NCBI RefSeq assembly: GCF_003369915.1
Contig: NC_046677.1
Coordinates: 10,850,001-10,914,000 of the forward strand
Source: Drosophila miranda
Taxonomy: Eukaryota; Arthropoda; Insecta; Diptera; Drosophilidae
Direction: 5' to 3'
DNA length: 64,000 bases
Below the pieces are notes generated by a model. That model did no database searches. It was given only the letters and a program-made list of their open reading frames with translations, and had not been told where the DNA came from. A program made the translations under genes and the position numbers. Within the stretch, counting starts at the first letter, position 1; each line of letters begins with the position of its first letter. This document shows, one piece after another, positions 12,001 through 37,329 of the stretch.

Positions 12001-14911
12001 CAATTCAATTACAAAAACACTTTTCCTGGAAAAACTCCCACCCCCCAAGGCACGGGACGCAGAGTAGGAGCTGTGGTCCCCAGCCCACTCTGGAAAAACC
12101 TCGCATAATTTATAATCAGCTTAATGACAACTACAGCAAAAGCCCCAGCTGGCATTCATTTCCATAGCCACAAAATGAGAAGGAAGCGATGGAGGAGAGC
12201 CCGCGGCATTTTGGTTTTCGGGTTTTCTGGTTTTCCGAGTTGAGTGTAATTTATGCCCAAAAATTTTGATGTGGCCTGAGAGGAGACGACAAGCAATTGG
12301 AGCTAATTTCCTGCATAATTAAGTGTATTTTGAAAGTAAAACAAAGGACTTGTGGGCGCCAAAAATGAGATAGAACGGAGAGATGGGGATCATCCTTACC
12401 ATCCTTGTTCATGGCCGATTGAAAGCATTTGGCCAGACGGCAGGCGCGACACTGATTCCGATGGGTCTTGTCCACGGGACAGCGTCCCTTGAGGTCACCA
12501 GTGGCCTTGCAGGTGTAAATCCGGTTGCGATGGATGCTGCGCTTAAAGAAGCCCGAGCAGCCTGGAAAACAGGATTATCACAGGATTACAGGCGATTTAT
12601 TCCGCTGTAGGACTTACCATCGCAGCTATAGATGCCATAGTGTTTGCCCGAGCTCCGATCGCCACACACTTTGCACGGTATGTCCAATAGGCGATCACCC
12701 GCTGAAAAGGATAATAAACAAAGACGGTTTTCAATGTTGAGTGGCCTCTATGCTTGATTCCCCCAAAGGAAATGCATAAATATAGAATATACCCAAAGAG
12801 AGGTCTCCTGATAATGGTTTTCCAAGTATTTTTCGATTACTAGTCTCACTGGGATAGAGCTAGCAGCAGAGACAGAAAGAGACAAAGAGGTGGAGCCACT
12901 TTCTTTCAATACGTGATGGACATAAACTCTCACTGTTTACTGCTAGGTAAATCTTACAAAAACCATTCAATTTACAATATTTTCACCTTAATTAAAGAAA
13001 TTTACTCTTTCAAAGATACAAGAGGTGGCATTCTCTTTCCCCTCTCTGTCTGTATTTTACTTTGTCTATGCTTCCCCAAAAGACGTCTGTACCTATCCTG
13101 TCTCCTTTTTGGTGTCCCAAAGCAAATACCATGTGTCACGCACCAAAGATTCTGTTGCCTACTTCTGTGGCGCTGTAGCCGCGTGTGTTGTGCCGCGGAT
13201 TAGCAAGTGAGAATGGCACTCAAACACACACAACAGGAGCAATGGAGAGGGAGGAGCAGGAGGCTATATAGCCCTTTGACTGTGTGGCACGCTTCACAAA
13301 TTAAGTTCAACACTCGGCACTTGTCAAAATAAAACGCTCTGCCACCCATCCTCCTCATTCTCCTGCTGCTGCTGCTCTTCGGGATGTTTTGCCCTTTGTT
13401 TGAGGTCCTTTGTCCTGTGACATTTGACATATTGTCTCTTGTTTGGTGGTTGGGTCTGGGTCGGGGGTTTTGGCGGCCTCGGGGTTTCACGATTTCACGG
13501 GATCTGTGGCCGGCGCGTGTTGTCAATTTTCACACCCTGCGCATCGGCCAATTGTCCGCAGCATGTTAACACCTCCCGCCTGTCCCTTCGGTAGAGAGTG
13601 TCCCCGTGTCCTTTCCAGAGGGTTGCATCGGGATGTCAACCTTTTGTCGGCCTCTTGTTTTCTTTTTTAAAATATATTTTTATTGTTGATTTTACATATT
13701 TCTGTTTATTTATGCCATCATCGCATTGTGCTCTTTGCTCTCTTTTTTTTTTTTTGTTTTGTTAGTTTGTCTTATGGAATATGCTTTTCCGGTATGGAAA
13801 TCTCGGCCATGTTTTCATAGGCCGAAAAGAGTTTCAAGCCGCGTCCTGCCGTTCTACTGGTGTGGGCAGAACGTGAGAGTTTTGCATTTTGGGCGTGAGA
13901 GTTTTATTTGAAGAGAGTCGGTTATAAACCGTATATCATAATGGAATAAAAATCTTTGGGAAAAGAAATCGTAAATCAAATTTACTCCAGGGAATAAATA
14001 GAATTTATTCATATGGATAGATGGGATGCAGAGGAGTTTGAGAAGTAAATTTTTAATAGAAAATTTTTCAGATTTTTTTGAGCTTCGTAGACTTTTTGCA
14101 ATTTTGTATTACTATCAGTTATTGTATTTAAATAATTTGCAATTGTAAAACCAATTTTGTAGGACTCTTAACTCTGAAAGATTTTTCCTTTATGAATGTA
14201 CGTTTGATTTATATGCGAAAAATAGTCAATTGGACGAAGGAAAACGTTTTAAAGTCAATCTATTATAATATTTTAGACAGAAACAATCCACTTTTGCACT
14301 ATTTTCAGATTTGTATGCTCTTCTTTCTGAGTTTTAGAATTGTATATGAGTACTAATTTACAATATTTAGAAAGAAATTAGTTCACCTCGTTCGTATACT
14401 TGAAGAAAATAGTTGTTTATTCCTTAATCCTTTTAATTTAAATAATGGAAATGTCAAAGAAAATAAGTAAATAATACACAGTGTTCGAGTATCTGTCGAC
14501 AAATCGAGTGATGATGCATAGATTTTTCTGCAAAGTAAACAAAAAGTTTGAAAATATAAAACAAAAAACTAGATAAGAGATACAAGTAAAAGAAATAATA
14601 TAAGCTTATATTTAACCATTGGATTTTCACTACAAAATTAATAACAAATTAAAATAAATATATAGTTTTATTTACATGTTTCCTTTTATGAAACTTCCGT
14701 CGAAAACAACTGAAAAAAGAAAGAAAAAAAACAGGAAATATGTGTGTACAAATTTAAGAAAACGAAAACTATATAAAATCGTTTGGAATCAATTTGCTTT
14801 TGCTTTCGAGAACCGACGGCGTTTTAAGGAATTTTCAAGGAACAAACCGACGGAAATCTTTCCAATATGTGGCACGAATTCTGAAGGAGAGTGTCGTTTA
14901 CCTGTTCCCAT
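1..14911 (-). CDS. dsf: dissatisfaction, NR2E-type orphan nuclear receptor (3' part outside the window)
   Basis: Coding exons read on the minus strand are 14902-14911 (ATG GGA ACA G), 12618-12701, 12400-12561 and 1-788; the last continues past the left edge. The joins keep phase 1 throughout and give [12 protein letters not shown], followed by a complete two-finger DNA-binding domain. Finger 1 runs from CKVCGD to the P-box [10 protein letters not shown], and an intron splits the Gly codon of the P-box. Finger 2 runs from CKATGD to CRACRLAKC. The P-box Ser and the linker [12 protein letters not shown] followed by His/Ala runs are what I know of Dsf, a relative of Tailless. Dsf is a nuclear transcription factor needed for sex-specific courtship behaviour and neurons. 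The rest of the visible hinge is low complexity (His, Ala, Gln, Ser/Pro) and ends in AGSISPA at the edge; no ligand-binding domain is in view. Intron 3 (789-12399) hosts a lectin gene on the other strand. Confidence 0.93.
570..745 (-). repeat. His/Ala homopolymer-coding tract in dsf
   Basis: Read on the minus strand this stretch codes for alternating runs of His (CAT/CAC) and Ala (GCN), including a run of about nine His and one of about nine Ala. It is a codon-level repeat of the hinge, made of mixed synonymous codons, so it is kept by selection or replication slippage at the peptide level and is not a pure microsatellite. Confidence 0.85.
878..1330 (+). repeat. degenerate AT-rich array, unit like AAATACTAGAAATAATACCA
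   Basis: The words AATACTAG, AAATAATACC and AAGAAAATACT recur about every 20-30 bases with substitutions and small indels. The array lies in dsf intron 3. The same motif reappears in reverse orientation at 4970-5330 and in weaker forms at 16615-16790 and 58608-58700. Confidence 0.75.
4970..5330 (-). repeat. same AT-rich array in inverted orientation
   Basis: The plus strand reads GGTATTATTT, TAGTATTTTC and GGTATTTTCT over and over, the reverse complement of the array at 878-1330. Both arrays lie in dsf intron 3, about 3.6 kb apart, and could pair in the primary transcript. Confidence 0.7.
8203..8590. other. cluster of CAACACT words in dsf intron 3
   Basis: Six related words (TCAACACTGG, TCAACACTAG, CCAACACTCA, CCAACACTGG twice, CCAACACTAA) occur in under 400 bases, two of them in the longer form AACCAACACTGGCA. 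Spacing is irregular, so this is not a tandem repeat. It may be a cluster of protein-binding sites, but I do not recognise the factor. Confidence 0.4.
8977..8997 (+). repeat. poly-G run (21 G)
   Basis: There are 21 uninterrupted G after a short TG run. It is a mononucleotide microsatellite; its exact length may not be reliable in sequencing data. Confidence 0.85.
10955..10961 (+). promoter_or_regulatory. TATA box of the nested lectin gene
   Basis: TATAAAA stands about 34 bases before a CAGTC initiator-like site (A at 10989), which lies 12 bases before the lectin ATG. The spacing fits a focused TATA/Inr promoter with a very short 5' leader. Confidence 0.65.
11001..11610 (+). CDS. secreted C-type lectin, nested in dsf intron 3
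   Basis: There are two exons, 11001-11094 and 11150-11610, joined across a 55-nt phase-1 intron (GTGAGA...CTTTAG). The product has 184 residues. Residues 1-22 form a signal peptide, and the rest is one C-type lectin domain with the four canonical cysteines C69, C142, C163 and C171. The calcium-site loop reads N132-P133-N134 where mannose-type lectins have EPN, E140 precedes C142, and the WND motif is L158-N159-D160. Calcium binding is therefore plausible but sugar preference may differ. There is one N-glycosylation sequon (NVT, 38-40). Single-domain lectins of this kind form a large Drosophila family with roles in immunity, sperm storage and seminal fluid; I cannot name the orthologue. It is transcribed opposite to its host dsf. 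Confidence 0.88.
11611..12399. other. remainder of dsf intron 3 beyond the lectin gene
   Basis: AT-rich sequence with scattered words of the AAATACC family (11725-11755, 11885-11925). I see no gene or clear regulatory element. Confidence 0.5.
12702..14901 (-). other. dsf intron 1
   Basis: The intron runs from the donor GTAAAC at 14896-14901 to the acceptor TTTTCAG just before 12701. No coding exon is seen inside. It has a pyrimidine-rich block (13030-13200) and an AT-rich half (13900-14700). The first coding exon carries only ten bases, so the translational start of dsf depends on this intron being removed. Confidence 0.7.
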
Positions 14912-16180
14912 TTTCCGTTGATGGAAATATTTAAACCCTAGGGTATCCAGCTTGCTTAGATTTATGTTCCACAGTGTTGCAGTCACTATTTTCGATTATT
15001 TATTATTAACAAATTCTTGTCTGATTTGTGGGTACTATTAATCTTTGATTAGAGCACTTAGAGCACCGTGTCACTTTTTCGCACACAGAATTTTCCTATA
15101 ACTTCTTGACGTATGAGATGAGTTCACTTCTTCACACGAGAATTTTCGCCGTAGAATTTTCCTAACTTTTTGCTATAATTTTGAAATATATTTTCTCCTA
15201 TTGCCGACGCGATTCGATGTTTTTTGGGGTCCTGCTCTTCGGTCGTGCTTTGCAAACGCGGATGCGGATTGCGGATCGCCTGGTCTGACGGACCAACTGT
15301 GAATGAGGCACACGGATGAGGCAGTGGCATGTGGCAGAGCCCAGCAGCAGCGGCGGCGGCGACCAGAACCGCCAATTACGAAAGTGAAGCTGCCAAAGGA
15401 GAGGTCGGTCCTTTTTTGCAGTCAATTTGACAAGGAGGGCAGGAGGCAAAGCCAAAGGCAGTGCCACCCACCCCCGCTCGTTTGCTGCCACAAAACGCGT
15501 TGCAAACGGAGAAAAACAAAGGAAAACGAGCGGCAAACGGAAAGCGCAGAGGAAAACAGAACCCAAATGGAAGGGAGGTGAAAAAAAAGAAGAACCAAAC
15601 GAAAGTCGAAAATTTACGAAAAGCTACAAAATGTTACATTTCATCCCTTGCGAGTGGGCAAGCAGAGAAGCCACCCACCCAACCACCCCATCGACTGGAC
15701 GCAGGACACACACACACACATAGACACGAAGATCCTGGGAGAGAAAGAGGGGCGTGGGAGCAGGAGGAGGGAGGACTGTGTTCGGGCAACCAACCGGAAA
15801 ACGCCCTTTTTTGCTGTGTCCCCTGGGCCCCTGATGCGATTACAGCAAATGAGGACCGGCTTCCTGGCCGTCCACCATTTTTGTTTTTTTCACCATCCCC
15901 ACCCACCCGCACACACACACACGCCGCACAGACACGCACACACAGACGAGTCACAGGACATATCCTGGCCCACGCACACTGTCGCATCGTATCCTGTGGC
16001 TTTCGACAATTCACCACAAAATGTCAAGAATGACGAAAAGCTAGCCATGGAACGAACCCCATCGTTGGGACGTCGTGTTTTCTGCTATCTCTCTCTCTTT
16101 CTCTTTCTCTCTGACAGCCATTGCCTTCTCTCTCTCGCACTCTGTGCTTTTGCGCCTTCTTGCCCTTCTGTGCTCGGCAA

Positions 16181-16205
16181 ATACCATACCATACCATACC
16201 ATACC
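16181..16205 (+). repeat. ATACC pentanucleotide microsatellite, five units
   Basis: Five perfect ATACC units in tandem, upstream of dsf. Confidence 0.9.
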
Positions 16206-16614
16206 TCCTCCTGGAGTCAGGGTGTTCCCCCTTGGCTTTCTCTCGATTTTTATTCGTTTTTTTTTCTCTGCTTCTGCCGTCTGCCTTCTGCTGGTCCATC
16301 CTGCGCTGCTTGTAGGCTGTCGGATTATTAGTTCTAAAGTCAGGATCTCTCTCTCTCTCTCTTTGCCTGTGCAAAAAAGAGCGCTACAGTTTAGGGTCCA
16401 TTAAACCGTTCAAGTCATTTGGGTGTACGATTTGTAAAGGGGTGCGACAAAGCGATATAAGTCGATGTGTGGGTCCTTACTGCTCAGTGGAATATTAATT
16501 TAATGGATAAAGGAAACGCGATTATCAATGCATATCTATATGTAAATATATATCTATATGTAGGAGAGTTTCTGTAGTTGAGGGTATATTTCCAAATTTA
16601 TATCTATTGGAATA

Positions 16615-16790
16615 TCTATTCGAAAATACTAGAAATAACAACAAAAATTTGATGTAGATAATACTGGGAAAATACCTGAAGGGCATACGAATCATCATAA
16701 AATACTAGAAAATACCAGAAAAATACCATACATGTGGAATGATACTGGATAAAAGGATAAAGAGCTACCGAAAAATATTAGAATACGCGA
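16615..16790 (+). repeat. AT-rich array of the AAATACTAGAAA family
   Basis: AAAATACTAGAAATAA, AAATACTAGAAAATACC and AGAAAAATACC recur here. This is the same degenerate family as at 878-1330, in the same orientation. Confidence 0.55.
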
Positions 16791-18422
16791 ATATATGCTT
16801 CTTGATTACTTCAATTTAATTTTGGAATGGTTTTTATTAAATCTTTTCTTAAAAATAGGAAAATCTAATAATAAGTTTTTACACGGTCGAAAGGGAATCA
16901 TGAAAAAACTGATGCGTGTTTAAAATTTCACCTTCAGCATTCCTCCTCCTTATAAATACATACCAGAAGTATCTAGCAGATATTTAAAAACGTAAGAAAA
17001 CAGACTTAAGATATGTGGGAATGGGAAAATGATGGGTATAAAAAGTAAATAAATTCATTCAAACGGTCATTCCCTCCTTTCTGAAATGATAATACTTCCT
17101 ATACGTAAGTGAAAATTGTACGTCTTTCAAGCAGCCCAAGGACCCAAAGGCTTCCGCGTAGAGCAGTCTACATGGCATTTTCCCAATGGATATGGCATGG
17201 CATATGTGTGTTGGGGCATGGATATATAACAATATACATACTATATGTATGTCTGTATCTATGCACATGTGTGGGGGTATAAGCTATAAGTAGATGTAGG
17301 TGTATCCTATATCTGTGTGTGTGTGTGAGTGTTAGCGGCATTTTCGCAATGGCGTTTCCTCGACAAGCGACTGGCTGGGAGGTCTGTGGGTCGTTGGATT
17401 CGTATCTGGTGGGTTGCTGTTGCTGGTGTTGTTGGTATGTTTATAGGGGTTGATTTACTGACTCTCCATCTCTAAATTGAAATGACTTTTGCGACATTCT
17501 GAATACTGACGGGGGAGAAGGTGCACACACACACGCACAGATACAAGAAGAGGCACTCATACAGATACAGAATGAAAGAGAGATCTCTGGGGACGTCTTG
17601 AAGGGTGGAGTCTTGTAATTCGGGTTTATGGCAATTGGGATTATGCGGCTCAAACTCTTGGCCATTACACGATACCATTACAGACAAGGGGTTGGGTTCC
17701 GTGGTTATATAATGGCCCCACCCACTCACTTCCCTCTGATCCTCATCCTCCCCGTGTAATACAATCCTGCGGTTATATTTAACCAGTCAGAATGCAAAGT
17801 CATTTACAGGCACACAGGCACAGCGACGAAGTCGACGTCAACGGCGGGCGTTTGGTGGTAAATCACCCAGAAACCAGCTTCCCCTCCCACCTCTCTTTGG
17901 GGCCACACACACATGGCTCTGATCTCCCCCTTACTTCCCCTCCTGGGGCTCCCCGTTTCTGGCAAATTTGTGGCATCAAGAAGTCGGATTTTTTCTATGC
18001 CCCCGCCTCAACAGATCTCTCTGTCGCATTCGCTCTCGAGTGCCAGGCCACGCCTACTTTTATACAGAAAACTCACCACTTTTCGACAATTTTCACGCAT
18101 GCCCTGTGCTTCGTTCGAATTTTTGGTTCGAAAACACACATTTACCGAAACAATGAGGCCATGACTTTTGAATTTCCTTGCTGTCAAGGCTGTTTGGGAA
18201 ATGTTTGGGTAGCTCGGAGCTCATTCTCTGTCTAGACGTTCAACTGAAAACATCTCTGTGAAAGAAGTGTTCCGAAATTTGTTGTAGTTTCTAAATTTAA
18301 CACGCTGTTTTGTCCGTTTGCCGAGAAAACCAGAAATATTTTTAAGTGAGTAATAATATTTTGGAAACAAAATTAAATGTTGAAAGGGTTTTATTTTCCC
18401 AGAATAGAACCAACAAATAGCC

Positions 18423-18764
18423 ATGGAAGGATACTACAGTGGCAACGGTTATGGCAACGTCTATTCTCAGATGACATTGAAGGGGAACGGCTACGGTTAC
18501 TGCTCCTCTGGGAATTGCAATAACGGAAGCTGCTCCAACGGAAGCTGCACCAACGGAAACTGCTCCAACGGAAGCTGCTCTATTGGAAGCTGCACCAACG
18601 GAAACTGCTCCAACGGAAGCTGCACCAACGGAAGCTGCTCTTCCGGCAGGTGCCAGCGCATGGCGGCAGGAAGTCAATATGGTGGCTACTGTTACGGAGG
18701 CAAATGCTTTCCCGGCAGACGCGGTGGCTCGGGAAGATCAGGTAGACCAGCGTGGACTAGCTGA
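18423..18764 (+). CDS. small Cys-rich protein with NG(S/N)C(S/T) pentapeptide repeats
   Basis: One coding exon gives 113 residues. A Gly/Tyr-rich start (MEGYYSGNGYGN) is followed by about nine pentapeptides of the form N-G-S/N-C-S/T at residues 30-76, then a Gly/Arg/Ser tail with YCYGGKC. A Cys falls every fifth residue. There is no signal peptide or membrane segment. The ATG has a good context (AGCCATGG). A 57-nt intron with strong sites (GTGAGT at 18346, TTTTCCCAG ending 18402) lies just upstream and probably interrupts the 5' leader, which favours a real gene. AATAAA occurs at 18989-18994. Fly proteins with short Cys/Gly repeats include the male-specific Mst(3)CGP sperm-tail proteins, but the repeat here is different, so that role is only a guess. 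It could also be a metal-binding or structural protein. Confidence 0.7.
   Translation: MEGYYSGNGYGNVYSQMTLKGNGYGYCSSGNCNNGSCSNGSCTNGNCSNGSCSIGSCTNGNCSNGSCTNGSCSSGRCQRMAAGSQYGGYCYGGKCFPGRRGGSGRSGRPAWTS
18511..18652 (+). repeat. coding minisatellite, 15-bp units
   Basis: About nine tandem 15-bp units resembling AACGGAAGCTGCTCC code for the pentapeptide repeat of the Cys-rich protein. Variants (ACC for TCC, AAC for AGC, ATT for AAC) show unequal crossover or slippage followed by point change. Confidence 0.85.
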
Positions 18765-21334
18765 TCCTCTCGGAACTACCACATGGGCTGCTAACCCTGC
18801 AGTCTGCAAGCGGGGCAGTTTTTAAAGGACTAATGAAAAATTTAAATCACATCTATAAATATTCCGTCGAGGCGCAAGAGCGAGGCGACTGGCAAAACAC
18901 CGGCGTTTCAAATTTCCACTACACGTTTCAACCCTGTAAACACAAAAAAAAAAACATATCCATGCATACGAATGTTTATAGACTTGATAATAAAAATTGA
19001 AAAAAGTTTATTGAAGGATTTTGCATGAATTCTCGCTTTTTTTTTGACACTAAAGACAGGGGCCTTGGAATTTGAAACCTTAAAACTTTGCACCATTTAA
19101 AGCAAAGCAATGAGACTCTTCTTTGATTCCTATAACGTATTAATATTTAGTATTCAATTTACAGTTTTTTTAAATAAAAAATTACTTAATATTAAGATAA
19201 ATAGATCTGAAAACGACTAGGTTCGATTCGAAAAACTTCTAAAATAGTCCAGAAAAGCAGGGACTACTCACAGTTTTATAATAGGGAAGAATAGCTGTGA
19301 TACAAGCTTAGGATTTATATACTTCACATGCAGAGTAATTGATAAAAATTAAATTAATAAAAAATAAAAGTGCATAAATAAAGTGTATTCTCCCACACGA
19401 CGATTTTGTTAGGTTTTGTTTTCTGCCCAATTACAATACACCATCTGTAAATTTTAGCCTTTTTATACCCATTAAAAAACTCTCGAAACTTTTTTTGTTA
19501 ACATTTTTCATTTTATTAATTTGTATTTTTGTCCATTTTCGCATATTTTGTAGATGTTTATTTATCTGCGTATCTCACAAACTAACAATTAATATATATA
19601 TACTTTTATATAATTATCTTTTTTTGGTATTTTGTAATATTTTATTAATTAATACAGGTTCTTTTGTTGTTTCGTATTGATGCTTGCTGTTTTCATATAA
19701 TATTTGTTTGTCTCTTTGTGTTCTTTGAAATGTAACATTTTGAAGTCTTTTAGATGCAATAGTTTTCAGTTTGAGATGTGATTTTTGTTTGGTAGAGTTT
19801 CGTTCTGTACGTTCTGATGATTCAAGTCTTTGGTTAGTTTTTAGCGGGTATTCGTTTCAAGAGAGGAAGGATTAGTAGAAGTGGGTGGAAGGGGGAGAGG
19901 GAGGTATATTCGATTTAATTGAAATACATTCACATTTACATATATACTCGTAATATTTGTAAATTATTATCAATGCAACATGTAGATCCTCTACAAAATA
20001 CCGAATTTTGTCTGCTTCTGTTTTGTTTTTTTTTTTTTTTTTCTACCTCCACTACTAATTTATTTAACTAATTTTTTGTCACTAATTTGTATGGTATTTT
20101 TGTTTATAATTTGTATGGAAATCTTTTTCTGTATTGTTTGTCTTTCGTATTTACATTATTTTTGTTCGTTTAAAGATTTGCTGTCATAAGAAAATTCAAG
20201 AGTATGGAAATCGATACTTTTGAGATCTGAAGTTTGGAAAAGAAAAAGTGGAAATGTAGAAAATTCATGACGCGAATGTTACGATTTATTCTTATTTTAT
20301 AATCTTTGTTTTTTTCGGTTTTTTACTAAAGTTAAACCTTTATTGTTGTTTAAAGTGCAATTTTGTCGTATTGCTTTTTTTGAATTAAGTTTCCATTTCA
20401 TACATCATTTTTATAGATTGCTTTTTATTTATTTTTTTTTTAGAAGTAATTCTCTTTTCGTATTTTATTTTAAAAGAAAAATCTACTTGCTTTCCATAGA
20501 ATATACGATATATTTAAGTTGGTTTTTCTTTTAAGTGTCGTGAGGTTTGTGTGTTGTGTTCTAAAACGCGTTCCAAGGATTCCTCGATGATCCTTCTTCT
20601 GATTTCTTATGACTTTCAGCTAGCAAAAAGTGTGTCTAAAGTTCTGTCTCTCTTTTGTAATTGATATAACTGGCGGTGCATCGTGGTTTCTGTGTTTTGA
20701 TTATTCTTGGATCTGGATATTCTTTAACTGCTGTCGGGGGAATACTACGTATAGCTCTCTGGTAACATTAATAGACTCTCTCTTTCTTGTGCGTCTCTCA
20801 CAATATTTATAGAACGTTTACTTTACTAGGAAAAATTGTCCATAAGCAACATTTATTATCGTATTTTTCTTCGTATTTTTTCCGGTGTATAATAAATATT
20901 TGTAATAACTAAATTTCTGTTGTATAAATTATATTGCAACTCCGTTTTCCATGTGTGTATTTTATGTATACAAAATTCGTTTAAAATTATATTTTTTGTA
21001 TAAATAAAATATAAAATCATATAACAGCCTTGGGTTGTTTGTTTTTTTTAGCTAAACTTTTCCATTTGGTTGAAAAATCATCTTAAAAACCAAATTTAAA
21101 CATTAAATAATTTTAAATAAATATTACAATTTTTAAAAATAAGAAATATATTTGTAAATTAAAAATTAATTAAGTTTTTTACAATTAGCATCAATGAATG
21201 CCCCTTTAACGTCCTTTAAATGGTTATACGCGTAAATATTATAAAGTAAATTATCTTTGTAAATCATGTATAGGTACACTTTGCTTCGAATGGACTCTGT
21301 TTCTACAAACGAATTGGATGCACACTTCTCCACA
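18765..21334. other. intergenic DNA and probable long 3' UTR of bchs
   Basis: Very AT-rich DNA with T-runs on the plus strand, which are A-runs on the bchs strand reversed. No gene is seen. The convergent genes at 18423 (plus) and bchs (minus) end into it, so its right part is probably bchs 3' untranslated sequence. The poly(A) site cannot be fixed from sequence alone. Confidence 0.5.
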
Positions 21335-34696
<13,362 letters not shown>

Positions 34697-37144
34697 CTTT
34701 GGGTTTTTCTATTGCCAAATGTATTTAAACTGTGAACAGACATGAGAAAGAGTGATAATTAATCAGTAAAGAACTTCAACAAAGAGATGTGTATATATAC
34801 GAGTATAGTATCCGCCAGATGTGAATCTTAAGTGTGAATTTCGGAGGTATATTTAACAATTTTGCACTGCCTCAAGGCGAAAACACTCTGGTATACCTCT
34901 GCAGTATCTATCGACTATCTATAGCTCTCTGAGGAGCTCGAACATATCAGCTGCATCAGGAGGTTAAATATAGATACAACATACCAACTCAATCCTGGCC
35001 AGACGTCTATGAGAGTTCAATGAGTATAGGTCTATTTTTTTAATACATTGATAACTTTATCAATGTTACTTTATTCTAAATATTTACCTATGGCTATTGT
35101 TATATTACCAAGATAGCAGCCACACACGCACAATTGTTCTCAATATATAAGAGTTTTGGAATACTAAATTATTAAGAAATCTCAGAGGGTCAGCGCATAG
35201 TTATAAGAATATCAATACAATATCACTTATATTTGGAGACTGACGTTACACAATGCCGAAGCTTGGTACGTGCGTACACCAGGCAGAAACCGACAGAGGG
35301 GCGTTGCTGCATGACACGAGACACGTATTATTTAAGACTTTAATAGCCTTTAGTAAAGTGTATAGCTTTTTGGGATTGCAATTCCAAAGATTTCTGGGGA
35401 ACTCAGAGTTTAATCTCCATTTCACAATCTAATAAATACTATTTCTGGTATTCCATAATCCTCAAGCACCTGTAACTATCTCCCATGTATCCCACAGCTG
35501 TAACTATCTACCGATAACTGGCAAAATCCACTGACTCCTATGGTTTTTTTTGTTCATTTTCCATATTGTCACACTTCATGCACAATATGTTTATAAATAC
35601 AGCATATGTTCTTGGAACACACACACAGATACCATACTCCCCTGAACACACACAGTCCCCAATTAGATGGGGGTTTTGTATGCCCAAACACTTCACTTCA
35701 TTATTGTATATGTAATCGCAGTAGGAATTGCTTTCAAGTGGTTTAGAAATCACATCATCGGGACGGCACAATGGAATTAACTTTATTATTTGCTGGGGTA
35801 GCGATTCTATTGCTATTTTGAGTTTCTTTTCGCTTTTCGTTTCGTTTCGTTTGCGCCGCACACACACCACCCCACCCTTCGATTCAATTAGCGGCGGACC
35901 CGCGGAGCAGCGTTCGCAGGTGAATCATGCACATATTCGTATTCGTATTGCACTGCATTCCGTTAAAATTGTATCATTGTGTATGTATTTGGAAGATAGA
36001 CTTTTTAGCATTTTACGAGTATGTACACTTTTTTAAGGAGGTATTCGGATTTTTATGAGTACAGAAGAAACGCAGATTGAATTATATACAATAAAATTTA
36101 GGTGAGACTTAATGGACATCTTAGGACATAAGGAAATCATTTTACGATCAGTTCTACTTTTGATGCTAGTAAATTACACATTTTATCAGGCAATGATATT
36201 CACTTTTGGTTTAAGTTAGATATTTATGCATTTCTCCATCGTTCAGTGAAATTACTGTATTATAAAGCAGGGGCCGGCAGTGCATAGGAGAGTGTTCTGC
36301 TGTTGCACTGCCGCTCACGTACAGTGGTTGGAACCAATGCATTGTTCCGTTTTCCTGCTGTCTATGCACACAAACGCACTATAACCATGTGAGAATATGC
36401 ACGCCGATCGCTGTTATATAGACAATCAATGTCTCTGAAAGGGTATCAATAGCTTCGGTTTTGTTATCTTTTACGAACATTTTTCATTCGTACTCGTACG
36501 TTCTCATGTTCCGTAAATGTGAATGAACGTGGCGACCCCTGCCGCTGCAGAGGCGTATGGGAAAGGCGTAAAAACCGGAAATATTCGGAGTGTGGGGGCG
36601 ACGACTACGACGACAATGCCAGACGTTACGACCGCGTACTTATTGACTTTGAATGCACATGTAGATACACAAACAAAATATGTATATAAATTTACATATA
36701 TATTTATATAGAGAGAGTGAAGAAAACGCTCAACCCCCTCCCACCAACACACACAACTGTTTTATGTACTTATTGCGCACTTGTTTGTTTACTCGCAATA
36801 TCCACTTCACTTTACATTTTATCGTATCGTATCTCTTTTCATCCTCTCACTCACTCCATTTTTCACCGTTTTTGCCATCACATTTGGGGCACCTAACGGG
36901 GCAGCCTTTAGGTTCTGTCCCCCATTACACGCACATTCGTTAACCGCTCATTTGTTTTGCTCGTCTCAATCGCGCTGCTACGACAATTTTTATTGATTTT
37001 TCTTCCTCTCTCACGCAGCAACTCTCTCTCTTTCGACCTCTCTGACTCTTTCTGGCAACGGAGCACTGGCGCTGCTGATTCGGCAGATCACATACAAATT
37101 TTCAAACGTATTTTTCGCACTTTTCTGTCAAGTTTTTCACTTAC
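34697..37144 (-). other. bchs leader: probable 5' UTR intron
   Basis: Just upstream of the bchs ATG the minus strand reads a pyrimidine-rich acceptor, CTGTTCACAG, ending at 34730, so the first coding exon probably begins at 34729. A strong donor, GTAAGTG, lies at 37138-37144. Splicing these would leave a leader exon of roughly 37145-37245. Otherwise the stretch holds CA and TA microsatellites and no gene. Confidence 0.45.
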
Positions 37145-37236
37145 TTTTATTGCACATTTTCTCATTGTTCTGTGCCCTGTTTTCCTTAATTTTGCAATTG
37201 ATTTTTGTACATTTTGCTAGTTTTGTTAGTGTTGTG

Positions 37237-37329
37237 CAGAGTGACCGCCGCAAATTTAGTGATAAAATATATCGTCAGACCCTCAGAAATATACCAAAAT
37301 ATACTGTCCCATTTGAAAAATATACCAAA
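37237..37329 (-). promoter_or_regulatory. probable bchs promoter (Ohler motif 1 and motif 6 type)
   Basis: On the minus strand there is a motif-1-like site, CGGTCACTCTG (37237-37247, one base off the GGTCACACT core). Upstream of it are two copies of the motif-6 form TTTGGTATATTT (37287-37298 and 37318-37329). Order and orientation fit a housekeeping-type, TATA-less Drosophila promoter firing leftward near 37240, toward bchs. This is inferred; no transcript data are available. Confidence 0.5.

Larger units (their letters stand above)
14912..18345. other. dsf 5' region and intergenic DNA
   Basis: This stretch holds the dsf leader and promoter, neither of which can be placed. Contents seen: a CA microsatellite near 15700-15720, CT tracts near 16090 and 16349, an ATACC pentamer repeat, an AT-rich array at 16615-16790, and TA-rich DNA near 17220. 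Open frames here are in low-complexity sequence and none looks like a gene. Confidence 0.5.

Noticed and set aside
19215..19235. GGTTCGATTCG, resembling a tRNA B box.
   Set aside because: No acceptor stem, anticodon arm or A box could be paired around it.
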